This document shows positions 39,359 to 50,422 of a stretch of 64,000 nt of DNA, in pieces. How positions within the stretch are numbered: position 1 is the stretch's first letter; the number at the start of each line of letters is the position of its first letter. The notes below the pieces were generated by a model that was not told the DNA's origin, ran no database searches, and saw only the letters and a list, made by a program, of their open reading frames with translations. The translations under genes were made by a program, and so were the position numbers. Source of the stretch: an uncultured Pseudomonadota bacterium (GTDB taxonomy: Bacteria > Pseudomonadota > Gammaproteobacteria > Methylococcales > Methylomonadaceae); the NCBI GenBank assembly GCA_903870545.1, contig CAIQDI010000007.1, positions 62,001 to 126,000 on the forward strand, in the 5' to 3' direction.

Positions 39359-41452
39359 CTATTTTTTCTCTTTCGCTTTATTACGTTCCGCGACTTCTTT
39401 AATGACTTCGTCTGCCACGTTTTTAGGGCAAGGTAAATAATGTGAGAATTCCATCGAGAACTGACCACGACCGGAAGTCATAGTACGCAAATCACCGATG
39501 TAACCAAACATTTCACTCAAAGGCACTTCAGATTTAATCCGAACACCGGTCACGCCTGCATCTTGTGATTTAATCATGCCGCGACGACGGTTTAAATCGC
39601 CGATAACATCACCAACGTGATCCGACGGTGTGAACGTATCCACAGACATAATCGGTTCAATCAATTGCGGTGCGGCTTTTGGAATAGATTGACGGAACGC
39701 TGCTTTTGCGGCAATTTCAAACGCGATGGCAGATGAATCGACTGCGTGGAATCCACCGTCCATCAACATCACTTTGAAATCTAAACATGGGAATCCCGCT
39801 AAAACGCCTTTATCCAACATCGATTTAAAGCCTTTTTCAACTGCTGGCCAGTATTCGCGTGGTACGTTACCGCCGGTCACTTTTGATTCAAAAATGAAAC
39901 CTGAACCGGGTTCACCTGGCTCGATGATGTAGTTGATTTTGCCGTATTGACCTGAACCGCCGGATTGTTTTTTGTGCGTGTATTCGTCTTCGACCGCGCG
40001 GGTAATCGTTTCACGGTACGCTACTTGTGGTTTGCCGACGATAACTTCAACGCCATGGGTACGACGTAAAATATCGACTTTGATGTCTAAATGTAACTCG
40101 CCCATGCCTTTCAAAATTGTTTCGCCGCTGTCTTCGTCGGTTTCAACGTGGAAAGAAGGATCTTCTTGAATCATTTTACCCAACGCTACGCCCATTTTTT
40201 CAGAAGCGGCTTTGTCTTTTGGCGAAATCGCCAACGAAATGACAGGCTCAGGGAATACCATTGGTTCTAAGGTCGCAGGATATTTTGGATCGCATAAGGT
40301 GTGACCCGTTTGCACATTTTTCATACCCAACACAGCTACGATGTCACCCGCTTGTGCTGATTCTAATTCGATACGCGCGTTCGCGTGCATTTCCACAATA
40401 CGACCAATACGTTCTGTTTTACCTGTGAACGTATTTAACACAGACGTACCTTTTTCCAATTTACCAGAATAAATACGCAAGAAAGTCAACGCGCCAAAAC
40501 GGTCATCCATAATTTTGAACGCCAATGAACGCATTGGTTTTTCTACATCGACTTCCGCAAATAAACCCGTTGGATTACCGTCTAAATCGACTTCAGGCTG
40601 TGGTTTTACTTCGGTAGGGCAAGGCAAATAATCAATAACTGCGTCTAATACCAATTGAACGCCTTTGTTTTTAAATGATGAACCACAAAGTGTTGGGAAG
40701 AAATCCATGTTGATGGTGCCTTTACGAAGGCAACGTTTCAACGTTTCAACATCCGGTTCTTCACCGTCTAAATATCTTTCCATTACGTCGTCGAATTGAT
40801 CGGCTACGTCGTCAATCAATTTTTCACGCCATGTTTCAACCAATTCAACCATGTCAGCAGGTACGTCTTCGATGGTGTAGTTTAATGGATCGCCTGATTC
40901 GTCCCAGACCCACGCTTTGCGTGTCAACAAATCGACCACGCCGATGAATTTGTCTTCTTCGCCGATGGGCAAGGTCATGACAACAGGTTTTGCACCTAAA
41001 ACGGTTTCGACTTGTTTCACCACGCGGTAAAAATCGGCACCAATACGGTCTAATTTGTTGACGTAAATCACACGAGAAACGCCAGAATCATTGGCATAAC
41101 GCCAGTTGGTTTCGGATTGCGGTTCAACGCCGCCTGAACCACAAAATACGCCGATACCGCCGTCTAAGACTTTTAATGAACGGTACACTTCAATGGTGAA
41201 ATCAACGTGTCCCGGTGTGTCGATAATGTTAAAACGGTAATCTTTCCAAAAACAGGTTGTGGCGGCGGATTGAATGGTAATGCCGCGCTCTTGTTCTTGC
41301 TCCATGAAATCGGTAGTCGCTGCGCCGTCATGAACTTCGCCGATTTTGTGAATTTTGCCGGTTAATTTCAAAATACGTTCGGTCGTGGTAGTTTTACCCG
41401 CGTCAACGTGGGCAAAAATACCAATGTTTCTATAAAGGGCTAAATCTGTCAT
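39359..41452 (-). CDS. fusA: Elongation factor G (stand-alone copy)
   Basis: [43 protein letters not shown]. Confidence 0.95.
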   Translation of the reverse strand: MTDLALYRNIGIFAHVDAGKTTTTERILKLTGKIHKIGEVHDGAATTDFMEQEQERGITIQSAATTCFWKDYRFNIIDTPGHVDFTIEVYRSLKVLDGGIGVFCGSGGVEPQSETNWRYANDSGVSRVIYVNKLDRIGADFYRVVKQVETVLGAKPVVMTLPIGEEDKFIGVVDLLTRKAWVWDESGDPLNYTIEDVPADMVELVETWREKLIDDVADQFDDVMERYLDGEEPDVETLKRCLRKGTINMDFFPTLCGSSFKNKGVQLVLDAVIDYLPCPTEVKPQPEVDLDGNPTGLFAEVDVEKPMRSLAFKIMDDRFGALTFLRIYSGKLEKGTSVLNTFTGKTERIGRIVEMHANARIELESAQAGDIVAVLGMKNVQTGHTLCDPKYPATLEPMVFPEPVISLAISPKDKAASEKMGVALGKMIQEDPSFHVETDEDSGETILKGMGELHLDIKVDILRRTHGVEVIVGKPQVAYRETITRAVEDEYTHKKQSGGSGQYGKINYIIEPGEPGSGFIFESKVTGGNVPREYWPAVEKGFKSMLDKGVLAGFPCLDFKVMLMDGGFHAVDSSAIAFEIAAKAAFRQSIPKAAPQLIEPIMSVDTFTPSDHVGDVIGDLNRRRGMIKSQDAGVTGVRIKSEVPLSEMFGYIGDLRTMTSGRGQFSMEFSHYLPCPKNVADEVIKEVAERNKAKEKK

Positions 41453-41548
41453 GTTTTACTTATCTCTAAGGGTGAAAAAATGGGGTTTTAAAAGGCGGCA
41501 TTTTAACCTAAAAACACCTAAAAAAGATAAAAAACCGTTAAGTCATGC

Positions 41549-42832
41549 TCAATGCGATTTGTTGACATCGGTTTTCTGTTTGTCATGTGGCAAGAATTTG
41601 ACCAATTTCACCGCATTTTCGTCACGTTTCAAAATTTCCAGCGCGTAACCGTGTAAACGAATACTGGTGCCAGTATTTGGAATCGTTTCCATAAAATTCA
41701 AAATCAAACCATTTAACGTTTTCGCGCCTTCCGTTGGCAACGACCATCGGGTGATACGATTCAATTCTCGCACGTTGACGCTGGCATCGACCAGATAACT
41801 ACCGTCACTTTGTAATTGCACGGTATTTTCTTCTTCGGTAATCAATTCGCCAACAATCTCTTGCAATAAATCGTCAAATGTCACCAAACCTTGCACGTCG
41901 CCGTATTCATCCACCACCAAACCGATGCGAATTCGTTCGCTTTTAAACCGTGACATTTGCGTGTGAACCGGCGTACTTTCAGGGATAAAGGTCGGTTTAC
42001 TCAACAAACTAATAATCGTTTGTTTGTCAAAATCTTCATGATGAATTTCAATTAACACTTTGCGTAAATGCAAAAAACCAATCACTTTGTCCACGTTCTG
42101 TTTATAAACCGGCAAACGGGTAAATGCGCTGTGTTTTATGTGTGAAATAATGGTTTCAATCGGCAGTTCTAAATCAATGCCAACAATTTCGTTGCGCGGA
42201 GTCATGATGTCTTCAACGGTGGCTGATTCTAAATCGAGAATACCGAGCAGCATTTTTTGATAGCGATTCGGCATCACGCTTTCCGCTTCGGCAATAATCG
42301 TTTTGAGTTCGTCTTTATTGAGCAAATCGTGACTGGTTTTCGTCGTATCCACGCCCATCCAGCGTAACAAACAATGCGCCAAGGTATTGACCAACCAAAC
42401 GAGTGGATAAAAGATTTTTAACAAAACCGTGTAAACCCACGCCGACGGAAAGGCGAGTAATTCAGGTTTAATTGTGGCGAGCGTTTTCGGGGTGACTTCT
42501 GAAAAAATGAGCATCACCAACGTGAGCAGCGCGGCAGCAATGGCGACGCTCGATTCTTCATCTGCGTATAATTTTATGGCAATCACGGTGGCAATGGATG
42601 ACGCAAAATTATTGACAAAATTATTGCATAATAAGATTAAACCTAACACACGGTCAGGACGTTGTAACAATTTATTCGCCTTCATCGCACCAGAATGTTT
42701 CAATTTCACTAGATGCCGTAATCGGTAACGATTCAGCGTCATTAAAGACGTTTCTGATCCGGAAAAAAAAGCAGACAACACTAACATCAACACAAGTATG
42801 CCAAGAAGCACACTAACGGGCATATCGTTCAA
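41549..42832 (-). CDS. CNNM/CBS-domain transporter of the CorC/HlyC family
   Basis: FFSGSETSLMTLNRYRLRHLVK; DIMTPRNEIVGID; VVDEYGDVQGLVTFDDLLQEIVGEL. Confidence 0.92.
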   Translation of the reverse strand: MNDMPVSVLLGILVLMLVLSAFFSGSETSLMTLNRYRLRHLVKLKHSGAMKANKLLQRPDRVLGLILLCNNFVNNFASSIATVIAIKLYADEESSVAIAAALLTLVMLIFSEVTPKTLATIKPELLAFPSAWVYTVLLKIFYPLVWLVNTLAHCLLRWMGVDTTKTSHDLLNKDELKTIIAEAESVMPNRYQKMLLGILDLESATVEDIMTPRNEIVGIDLELPIETIISHIKHSAFTRLPVYKQNVDKVIGFLHLRKVLIEIHHEDFDKQTIISLLSKPTFIPESTPVHTQMSRFKSERIRIGLVVDEYGDVQGLVTFDDLLQEIVGELITEEENTVQLQSDGSYLVDASVNVRELNRITRWSLPTEGAKTLNGLILNFMETIPNTGTSIRLHGYALEILKRDENAVKLVKFLPHDKQKTDVNKSH

Positions 42833-43111
42833 AGAAAACGCTCACAGGATTGTTAATAACACGCTTAGTGTCTACGGTGGCGAATTTTTGTCAAGCTCAA
42901 AAAATGACTGATTTTTATATTTTATAGTGAAAATGACATTAACAAAGTGCGATAATAATATGAAATAAAACACATTTTAATCGACTAAAATCGTAAAATG
43001 TACGCGCCATCAATCTTGATTCGGCAAATAGTTTTCTTTTTAATACCTATCCATGGCTTATAATAAATCAACCAATAACCCACAAATTTTTAGTTTAACT
43101 TGAGGTCAAAC

Positions 43112-44647
43112 ATGGCGTTAACACCTCCTATTTTGTTAATTGATGATAATCAGTCGCGCATCCAACAGGTTGAAATTATTTTTCAATTCATGGGGTATCA
43201 GGTAAAAACCATTGGTTCTGACAATTACGCCGAGTATTTGCACGAAATCAATCGCGTTTGTAGTGTTTTTATCGGTGAGGGCATTCGTAAGCAATTCGTG
43301 ATTATCAACGAAGTTGTTGAAATGGCGCGAATTCCGGTCATTTTTATCACGGATAGCAGCGAAGAAATGCCGGTTGAAAGCATTCATGAAAAGTTGTTTC
43401 ATGTTTTACCGTACCCCTTGCATTACGCACAATTAAGTCCGTTACTCGCAAAACTACCCATCAATCGCGCGACCGTTTCAAACCATTTTGCGGCACCCGA
43501 AATACAAAAACTGGTTTTCACTTCAATCGAAAATGCTGACACCGCCTCACTCGTGGCGACGCGCTTGAAAGGAAATAGCATTGCGATGATACAAATTCGC
43601 AAAATGATTGCTCAAGTCGCGGAGTCGGATGCCACCGTTTTAATTTTGGGCGAATCGGGAACGGGAAAAGAAGTCGTCGCCAACGCGCTGCACGATGCGT
43701 CGTTACGCAGTTCCAAACCCTTTGTGCCGATTAACTGTGGCGCAATTCCCGCTGAATTATTAGAAAGTGAATTGTTCGGACATGAAAAAGGCGCGTTCAC
43801 TGGCGCATTAAATGCCCGTCAAGGGCGTTTTGAAATGGCAGAAGGCGGTACGTTATTTTTGGACGAAATTGGCGATATGCCGTTATCGATGCAAGTGAAA
43901 TTGTTGCGCGTGTTACAAGAACGGAATTTTGAGCGCGTCGGCGGAAATAAAACCATTTATTGTGACGTGCGCGTGATTGCGGCAACGCATCGACATTTGG
44001 AAAATGAAATTAAACAAAATCGGTTTCGAGAAGATTTATTTTATCGCTTAAATGTTTTTCCGATTGAATTGCCGTCACTCAAGGAACGCGCCGACGATAT
44101 TCCGGTGTTAATCGAAGATTTAATCACTCGCATGGCGCAAGCTAATCGGGGTTTTGTGAAATTAACACCGAATGCGTTGGCGACGTTAATGCGTTATGAA
44201 TGGCAGGGAAACGTGCGTGAATTGGCGAATTTAATTGAGCGATTGGCGATTATTTATCCGAAAGGTTTGGTTGATGTTGATGATTTGCCAGAAAAATTCA
44301 AACAATACCGCGTTGAAATTGACCATGACAACACAGAAGAAATCGACGTGCCTAAAATTTTGGTGACGGAAATTAAAGTTCGTCCCGAATTTGTCGAAAA
44401 CCTGACGCGGACAACGTCTGCTGAAATGCAAGATTTGATGCGCCATCATGAATACGTTCCCGAAACGGTTACGCAATTGCCCGAAGAAGGGATTGATTTG
44501 AAAGAATATCTGAACACGATGGAAGTGGATTTAATTCGCCAAGCGTTAGATGAATGTAACGGTGTCGTCGCACATGCCGCAAAACGCTTGAATATGCGCC
44601 GCACAACGTTAGTTGAAAAACTGCGTAAATTTGATTTACAGCGTTAA
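43112..44647 (+). CDS. fleQ: Sigma-54-dependent flagellar regulator FleQ-like
   Basis: FleQ-type degenerate receiver; GESGTGKEVVANALHDAS, GAFTGA, Fis-type HTH at C-terminus; directly upstream of fliE. Confidence 0.85.
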   Translation: MALTPPILLIDDNQSRIQQVEIIFQFMGYQVKTIGSDNYAEYLHEINRVCSVFIGEGIRKQFVIINEVVEMARIPVIFITDSSEEMPVESIHEKLFHVLPYPLHYAQLSPLLAKLPINRATVSNHFAAPEIQKLVFTSIENADTASLVATRLKGNSIAMIQIRKMIAQVAESDATVLILGESGTGKEVVANALHDASLRSSKPFVPINCGAIPAELLESELFGHEKGAFTGALNARQGRFEMAEGGTLFLDEIGDMPLSMQVKLLRVLQERNFERVGGNKTIYCDVRVIAATHRHLENEIKQNRFREDLFYRLNVFPIELPSLKERADDIPVLIEDLITRMAQANRGFVKLTPNALATLMRYEWQGNVRELANLIERLAIIYPKGLVDVDDLPEKFKQYRVEIDHDNTEEIDVPKILVTEIKVRPEFVENLTRTTSAEMQDLMRHHEYVPETVTQLPEEGIDLKEYLNTMEVDLIRQALDECNGVVAHAAKRLNMRRTTLVEKLRKFDLQR

Positions 44648-44689
44648 ATTATGTTCACGTCGTGTTTTTGACGATTAAGTCATTTTTGA

Positions 44690-44706
44690 TGGCATCGATT
44701 GTGCTT
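44690..44706 (+). promoter_or_regulatory. Predicted sigma-54 -24/-12 promoter of the fliE operon
   Basis: TGGCATCGATTGTGCTT; GG-N10-GC spacing, 39 bp before the fliE ATG. Confidence 0.65.
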
Positions 44707-44744
44707 GTATAAATACTAACACGCCCTGATTAGAGAGAACCACA

Positions 44745-45059
44745 ATGACTGATATCCGCATTGCATCCGCCTTAGATCAAATACGCAATTTATCCGTTGC
44801 CGCTGGCAGCAAAGTTCCCGAAGTGCCGTCTGAAGGCATCGATTTTGGCTCGTTATTAAAACAAGCTATCAATGATGTGAACGAGAAACAGGCGATTTCT
44901 GGAAAAATGAAAGCGGCTTTTGAAGGCGGCGATAAAACCATGAATCTCGCTGAGGTGATGGTTGCATCACAAAAATCCGACGTTTCATTTAAAGCCATGT
45001 TGCAGGTCAGAAACAAATTAGTTGAAGCCTACAAAGATGTTATGAACATGCCCATGTAA
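44745..45059 (+). CDS. fliE: Flagellar hook-basal body protein FliE
   Basis: FGSLLKQAINDVNEKQ...LAEVMVASQKSDVSFKAMLQVRNKLVEAYKDVMNMPM. Confidence 0.93.
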   Translation: MTDIRIASALDQIRNLSVAAGSKVPEVPSEGIDFGSLLKQAINDVNEKQAISGKMKAAFEGGDKTMNLAEVMVASQKSDVSFKAMLQVRNKLVEAYKDVMNMPM

Positions 45060-45082
45060 TCCAAAACCACTGTGATTAGACA

Positions 45083-46852
45083 ATGAGTGAACAATATAGC
45101 ACCAACCCGCTCACTGCTAACAGTGGCGCGGAACTAACAACGGAAGCAGGTTCTCCAGGATTTATGTCCGGTTTGAATATCGACGGTCATCCTGCTATTC
45201 GAGGACTGGCGAAATTAACGATGGCTCGCCAAGTCGCCATTATGCTAGGTTTAGCATTAAGTGTGGCGATTGGCATTGCCGTCGTTTTATGGTCACAAGA
45301 TGCCAATTATGCGCGACTTTATACCGAATTAAACGACAAAGACACCGGCGAAATTCTCGATGCGTTGAACGCTCAAGGCGTGAAATACAAAATCGAAGAA
45401 GGCGGCAGCATTATGGTGTTAGCCGATAAAGTGAACGATTTAAAAATCAAACTTGCTGCACAAGGTTTACCAAAAAGTAATAGTTTAGGTTATGAATTAC
45501 TCGACAAAGAACAAAGTTTTGGCACCAGTAAAAGTACTGAATTGTCACGCTTTCAACGGGCATTAGAAGGCGAAATCACCCGCACCATTATGTCAATTCA
45601 AAGTGTGAAATCAGCGCGAGTTTTATTAGCGTTGCCGGTGCAATCGGTTTTTGTGCGCGAACGTAAAAAACCAAGCGCGTCCGTTATCGTGCATTTATAC
45701 CAAGGTCGTTCGTTGGACAAAGGGCAAGTTGAAGCGATTGTGCATTTAGTCGCGTCCAGCGTGCCACAACTCGATGCCGATCACGTCACGGTGGTGGATT
45801 ACAAAGGACAATTATTAAATACTCGTTCGGAATCGAACACCGCGAATTTGACCGCCAATCAATTCGATTACAAAACCAATATCGAAGAACATTTAATGCA
45901 CCGCATTGAAAACATTTTGTCGCCGCTCGTTGGCGCAGAATCGATGCGTGTTCAAATTTCAGCCGACGTAGATTTCACTGAAACCGACAAAACGCAGGAA
46001 ATGTTTAACCCTGATTTACCGGCGTTACGCAGTGAACAAACCACCGACGAACATAATAAAGAAAATCCCCAAGGCGTTCCCGGTGCCATGACCAATCAGC
46101 CGACACCGGCTGGCGTGGCGATTGAAGCGATTCCACCCGCGCAATCCAATTCGATTGCCGCAGATACCACCGGCAAACAAGGTTACGGTTCTAAAACCGC
46201 CACGCGCAATTATGAATTAGATAAAACCATTACCCATACACGCTTGGCTTCGGGTTTATTAAGACGTTTGTCGGTCGCGGTGGTGGTCGATGATAGACAC
46301 ATTGCCCAAACGGACGGCGCGGCAAAAGCACAACCTTACGCACAGGAAGATTTAAACCGGTTCAACGATTTGGTGAAACAAGCCGTTGGATTTGACAGCG
46401 GACGCGGCGATGCGGTGACGGTGACAAACGTCAGTTTCCGAGGGGCAGATTTAGATTTACCGCCTGAATTACCATTGTGGCAAGAAGTTTGGTTTATCGA
46501 ACTGATGAAACAAGTGGTAGCGGTTTTAGCGATTTTGTTCCTAATTTTCGGTGTGTTGCGCCCCACTATTCGCGGTTTAATGGCGAAAGACGAAGCCGAA
46601 AAACGGGCAATTCTCGAAGCAGAAGAACAAGCGCGTGCCGCCGCATTATTGGCTGCTGGATTTATTTTGGATGATGACGGTTCACCATTATCACTCACCG
46701 AAGATGAACAACACAAAATTGACGAACTGCTGGAATCAATGGAATTACCTAAAACATATCAAAATCGTTTGGATTACTTGAAACGTTTAGTTGATGACGA
46801 TCCGAAAGTCGTTGCCCAGGTACTAAAATCATGGATTAGAAAAGATGTCTGA
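45083..46852 (+). CDS. fliF: Flagellar MS-ring protein FliF
   Basis: YARLYTELNDKDTGEILDALNAQGVKYKIEEGGSIMV; SVRVLLALP-like; position in cluster. Confidence 0.95.
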   Translation: MSEQYSTNPLTANSGAELTTEAGSPGFMSGLNIDGHPAIRGLAKLTMARQVAIMLGLALSVAIGIAVVLWSQDANYARLYTELNDKDTGEILDALNAQGVKYKIEEGGSIMVLADKVNDLKIKLAAQGLPKSNSLGYELLDKEQSFGTSKSTELSRFQRALEGEITRTIMSIQSVKSARVLLALPVQSVFVRERKKPSASVIVHLYQGRSLDKGQVEAIVHLVASSVPQLDADHVTVVDYKGQLLNTRSESNTANLTANQFDYKTNIEEHLMHRIENILSPLVGAESMRVQISADVDFTETDKTQEMFNPDLPALRSEQTTDEHNKENPQGVPGAMTNQPTPAGVAIEAIPPAQSNSIAADTTGKQGYGSKTATRNYELDKTITHTRLASGLLRRLSVAVVVDDRHIAQTDGAAKAQPYAQEDLNRFNDLVKQAVGFDSGRGDAVTVTNVSFRGADLDLPPELPLWQEVWFIELMKQVVAVLAILFLIFGVLRPTIRGLMAKDEAEKRAILEAEEQARAAALLAAGFILDDDGSPLSLTEDEQHKIDELLESMELPKTYQNRLDYLKRLVDDDPKVVAQVLKSWIRKDV

Positions 46853-47852
46853 CACTCCTATTTTAATGCGTTATGCGGACAAAGCCGCCGTTTTACTACT
46901 TGCAGTTGGCATGGATAAAGCTGCCTTTGTTTTAAAACAAATGAACCCACGCGAAGTGCAATCTGTGTGTGCCGCTATGGCAAATATGGGCGACATCAAT
47001 GTGCAATTGATTGAAGACATACTGGAAGAATTTATTCACGATGTAAAAACACAGACTGCTCTGGGCATGAATTCCGACGATTATATTCGTACCGTTTTGG
47101 TTAACGCGCTCGGAGCAGAAAAGGCCAACAGCATTTTGGATCGCATTTTTCAAGGCGGCAGTTCTAAAGGGATTGAGCAGCTTAAATGGCTGGATTCCCG
47201 CTCGATTGCCGATATGATTCGCGCTGAACATCCACAAATTATCGCTACATTATTGTCGTTAATGGATCCCGAACAAGCGGCGGAAGTGGTTATGTACTTC
47301 GGTGAAGCGATGAGAGCCGATTTAATGATGCGTATTGCCACCATGCAAGGCATTCAACCTCAAGCATTGCGCGAATTAGATCAAATTCTGGAGAAACAAT
47401 TGACCGGTTCAGATAACGCAAAATCAACCAGTTTGGGGGGCGTAGATACGGTTGCCAGTATCTTGAATTTCATGGAATCCGCCGCAACTGAAATGGTGAT
47501 GAATGAAATTATCGAGCAACGCGCTGAATTGGCACAAGAAATTCAAGAGAAAATGTTTACCTTCGATGATCTTATCGCCATCGATGATCGTGGAATGCAA
47601 ACGCTGTTACGCGAAGTGGCAACGGGCAGTTTACTCTTAGCGTTGCGCGGCGTGGATAATGATTTGAAAGAGAAAATTTTCTCAAATATGTCCAAACGTG
47701 CGGCTGAAATGTTACGCGACGATTTAGAAGCCTCGCCGCCTGCAAAACTCAGTGACGTAGAACAATCCCAAAAAGATATTCTGTCGATTGCGAAACGATT
47801 GGCAGAGTCTGGGGAAATTAACTTAGGCGGTGGTGGTGATGAGCTTGTCTAA
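46845..47852 (+). CDS. fliG: Flagellar motor switch protein FliG
   Basis: EHPQIIATLLSLMDPEQAAEVV; MFTFDDLIAIDDRGMQTLLREV. Confidence 0.95.
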   Translation: MSDTPILMRYADKAAVLLLAVGMDKAAFVLKQMNPREVQSVCAAMANMGDINVQLIEDILEEFIHDVKTQTALGMNSDDYIRTVLVNALGAEKANSILDRIFQGGSSKGIEQLKWLDSRSIADMIRAEHPQIIATLLSLMDPEQAAEVVMYFGEAMRADLMMRIATMQGIQPQALRELDQILEKQLTGSDNAKSTSLGGVDTVASILNFMESAATEMVMNEIIEQRAELAQEIQEKMFTFDDLIAIDDRGMQTLLREVATGSLLLALRGVDNDLKEKIFSNMSKRAAEMLRDDLEASPPAKLSDVEQSQKDILSIAKRLAESGEINLGGGGDELV

Positions 47853-48564
47853 TCGTCCGCGTTTTTCGGCTACTGAACTAGAGTCGTTACGATTGTGGGC
47901 GACTCCTTACTTCAACGAAGACGATCAACCGCAGGAAATTATTCATCCTGAAATTATCGTTATCGAAGAAGAACCGCCTGCGCCGACCTTGACGGTTGAA
48001 GAAATTGAAGCCATTCAACAACAAGCGTACACAGAAGGTTTAGCATTGGGTAAACAAGAAGGTTATCAAGCTGGTTTTGTTGAAGGCTCCAAAAAAGGAT
48101 ACGACGAAAATGTGCATCTGATTGAAGTGCGAACAACGCAATTAGTGAGTTTGCTCGAATCGTTAAGTACGCCGTTTAAAGTATTGGACGAAAATGTGGA
48201 GCGGGCGTTGGCGGATTTATCCATCAAAATCGCCAAACAAATTTTGCATCGAGAAATTGAATTGGATTCGGGGCAAGTTATCGCTGCCGTGAAAGCCGCC
48301 ATCGCTGCGTTGCCAATGGCTTCACAAAAAGTAACGGTGATTTTGCATCCTGAAGACGCAGATGTGGTGCGGGTGGTGTTAGGTTTAGATGACATGCCGT
48401 CGAATTGGCTAATTATAGAAGATGCGACGATTACGCGCGGCGGCTGTAAAGTCGATACTGAAATTTCACACGTTGATGCGACCATTGAAAGCCGTTTAGG
48501 TGCGGTGTTGGAAACGATGTTTGGCGATGATTTTGCGCCAGAAATTTCGAGCGTGGAGACTTAA
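47839..48564 (+). CDS. fliH: Flagellar assembly protein FliH
   Basis: G-rich AYTEGLALGKQEGYQAGFVEGSKKGYDE; between fliG and fliI. Confidence 0.9.
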   Translation: MSLSNRPRFSATELESLRLWATPYFNEDDQPQEIIHPEIIVIEEEPPAPTLTVEEIEAIQQQAYTEGLALGKQEGYQAGFVEGSKKGYDENVHLIEVRTTQLVSLLESLSTPFKVLDENVERALADLSIKIAKQILHREIELDSGQVIAAVKAAIAALPMASQKVTVILHPEDADVVRVVLGLDDMPSNWLIIEDATITRGGCKVDTEISHVDATIESRLGAVLETMFGDDFAPEISSVET

Positions 48565-48567
48565 ATT

Positions 48568-49917
48568 ATGATTCCAAAAGCGAACCGTTCCGATATTTGG
48601 CTGAATCGTTTGAAGCCTTACACCGAACGCGCCAATCTGCCGCACGATTTAATTGTCGAAGGGAAATTATCGCGCATGGTCGGTTTGACTTTGGAAGCGA
48701 TTGGCTGCCGCGCTGCGATTGGTTCGCGCTGTGAAATTGAAACTAAAAATGGACGCAGAATTGAAGCTGAAGTCGTCGGGTTTTCAGGTTCAAAAGTTTT
48801 TTTAATGCCAACCGCAGAAGTTCACGGTTTAGAACCCGATTGCCGCGTAATTCCAATGGGCAAAAACAGTTTAGCCAAAGTCGGCTTTGGTTTATTAGGG
48901 CGCGTGTTAGATGGCGCGGGCAATGCGTTGGACGACAAAGGTCCTTTGCGAACCACGGCGCAAGTGTCATTAACCGGCACGCCGATTAACCCATTAACGC
49001 GCAAACCGATTCGGGAACCGTTGGATGTGGGCGTGCGGGCGATTAACGCGATTCTTGCTGTCGGACGTGGGCAGAGAATGGGATTATTCGCGGGAACCGG
49101 TGTGGGTAAAAGTATTTTGCTCGGCATGATGACCAAATTCACCAACGCCGATATTGTGGTCGTGGCGTTAGTCGGTGAGCGGGGACGAGAAGTAAACGAA
49201 TTTGTGTTGAAAATTCTCGGTGAAGAAGGTTTGAAACGGGCGGTGATTATCGCCAGTCCCGCCGATTGTCCGCCGTTAATGCGAGTTCATGGCGCGTTAC
49301 TAGCCACCAGTATTGCGGAGTATTTCCGTGATCAAGGCAAAGACGTTTTATTGTTAATGGATTCATTAACGCGATTTGCCCAAGCGCATCGCGAAATTGC
49401 TTTGGCAATTGACGAACCGCCCGCGACGAAAGGTTATCCGCCTTCGGTGTTCGCGAAATTACCGCATTTGGTCGAACGTGCTGGCAATGCCGATGAAGGC
49501 GGTGGTTCGATTACTGCTTTTTATACCGTTTTGGCGGAAGGTGACGATAACAATGATCCAATTGCCGATGCCGCGCGAGGCGTTTTAGACGGGCATATTG
49601 TGTTGTCACGCAATTTGGCGGAATCGGGGCATTTTCCCGCGATTGATATTGAAGCCTCGGTCAGCCGCGTGATGCCTGACATTGCCGATGCTAATCACTT
49701 GAAATTGGCGCGTGATTTACGCCGTTTGTATTCACTTTATCAGCAAAACAAAGATTTAATCAGCGTCGGCGCGTATCAACCAGGTTCAGATCCACGCATT
49801 GATAAAGCGATTGAAAAATATCCGGCTATTTTGGAATTTTTGCAACAAGACATGGAAGAATCGGTCGGCATCGGTCGAAGTTTGCATGAACTCGAATTGT
49901 TATTGAATTTACGTTAA
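48568..49917 (+). CDS. fliI: Flagellum-specific ATPase FliI
   Basis: GLFAGTGVGKSILLGMM; DSLTRFAQAHREIALAIDEPPATKGYPPSVFAKLP. Confidence 0.96.
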   Translation: MIPKANRSDIWLNRLKPYTERANLPHDLIVEGKLSRMVGLTLEAIGCRAAIGSRCEIETKNGRRIEAEVVGFSGSKVFLMPTAEVHGLEPDCRVIPMGKNSLAKVGFGLLGRVLDGAGNALDDKGPLRTTAQVSLTGTPINPLTRKPIREPLDVGVRAINAILAVGRGQRMGLFAGTGVGKSILLGMMTKFTNADIVVVALVGERGREVNEFVLKILGEEGLKRAVIIASPADCPPLMRVHGALLATSIAEYFRDQGKDVLLLMDSLTRFAQAHREIALAIDEPPATKGYPPSVFAKLPHLVERAGNADEGGGSITAFYTVLAEGDDNNDPIADAARGVLDGHIVLSRNLAESGHFPAIDIEASVSRVMPDIADANHLKLARDLRRLYSLYQQNKDLISVGAYQPGSDPRIDKAIEKYPAILEFLQQDMEESVGIGRSLHELELLLNLR

Positions 49918-49929
49918 AACGAGACCGTC

Positions 49930-50388
49930 ATGAAAAGATCAAAACGATTACAAGTGATTGTAGACATTAAAGCCAATCAAGAACAAAAAGCGTTGGAAAC
50001 GTTGGGGCAATCGCAACGCCAACACACGCAAATGAAAGGTCAGGTTGAAGGATTGACGATTTATCGCAGAGATTACGTTGATAAATGTAATGCCTTTGCG
50101 CGGGAAGGCGTGCAAGTGTCGCGCTTAATTGAATTCCGTTCGTTTATCGATAAGCTCGATGTGGCGATTGTTGGGCAAGAACGGGTGCTACAACACATGG
50201 AACATGATGTGCAAGCCAAACGGCGTATGTGGGAAACCATGCACCGAGGCACGCAATCCATTCAAAAAGTGCGTGAATCTGCGTTAAAAATCGAACAAAA
50301 ACAAGAAAATAAGCGTGAACAATCGGAAATGGATGAACACGCTTCCCGTTTGGGGCGCAAGAAATCCATTAACACTAGCTCCGTTTAA
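49930..50388 (+). CDS. fliJ: Flagellar export chaperone FliJ
   Basis: Coiled-coil 152-aa protein in the fliI-fliK interval. Confidence 0.85.
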   Translation: MKRSKRLQVIVDIKANQEQKALETLGQSQRQHTQMKGQVEGLTIYRRDYVDKCNAFAREGVQVSRLIEFRSFIDKLDVAIVGQERVLQHMEHDVQAKRRMWETMHRGTQSIQKVRESALKIEQKQENKREQSEMDEHASRLGRKKSINTSSV

Positions 50389-50422
50389 TCGTGCGGAATA
50401 ACACAAAACAAAGGTTACTTTT

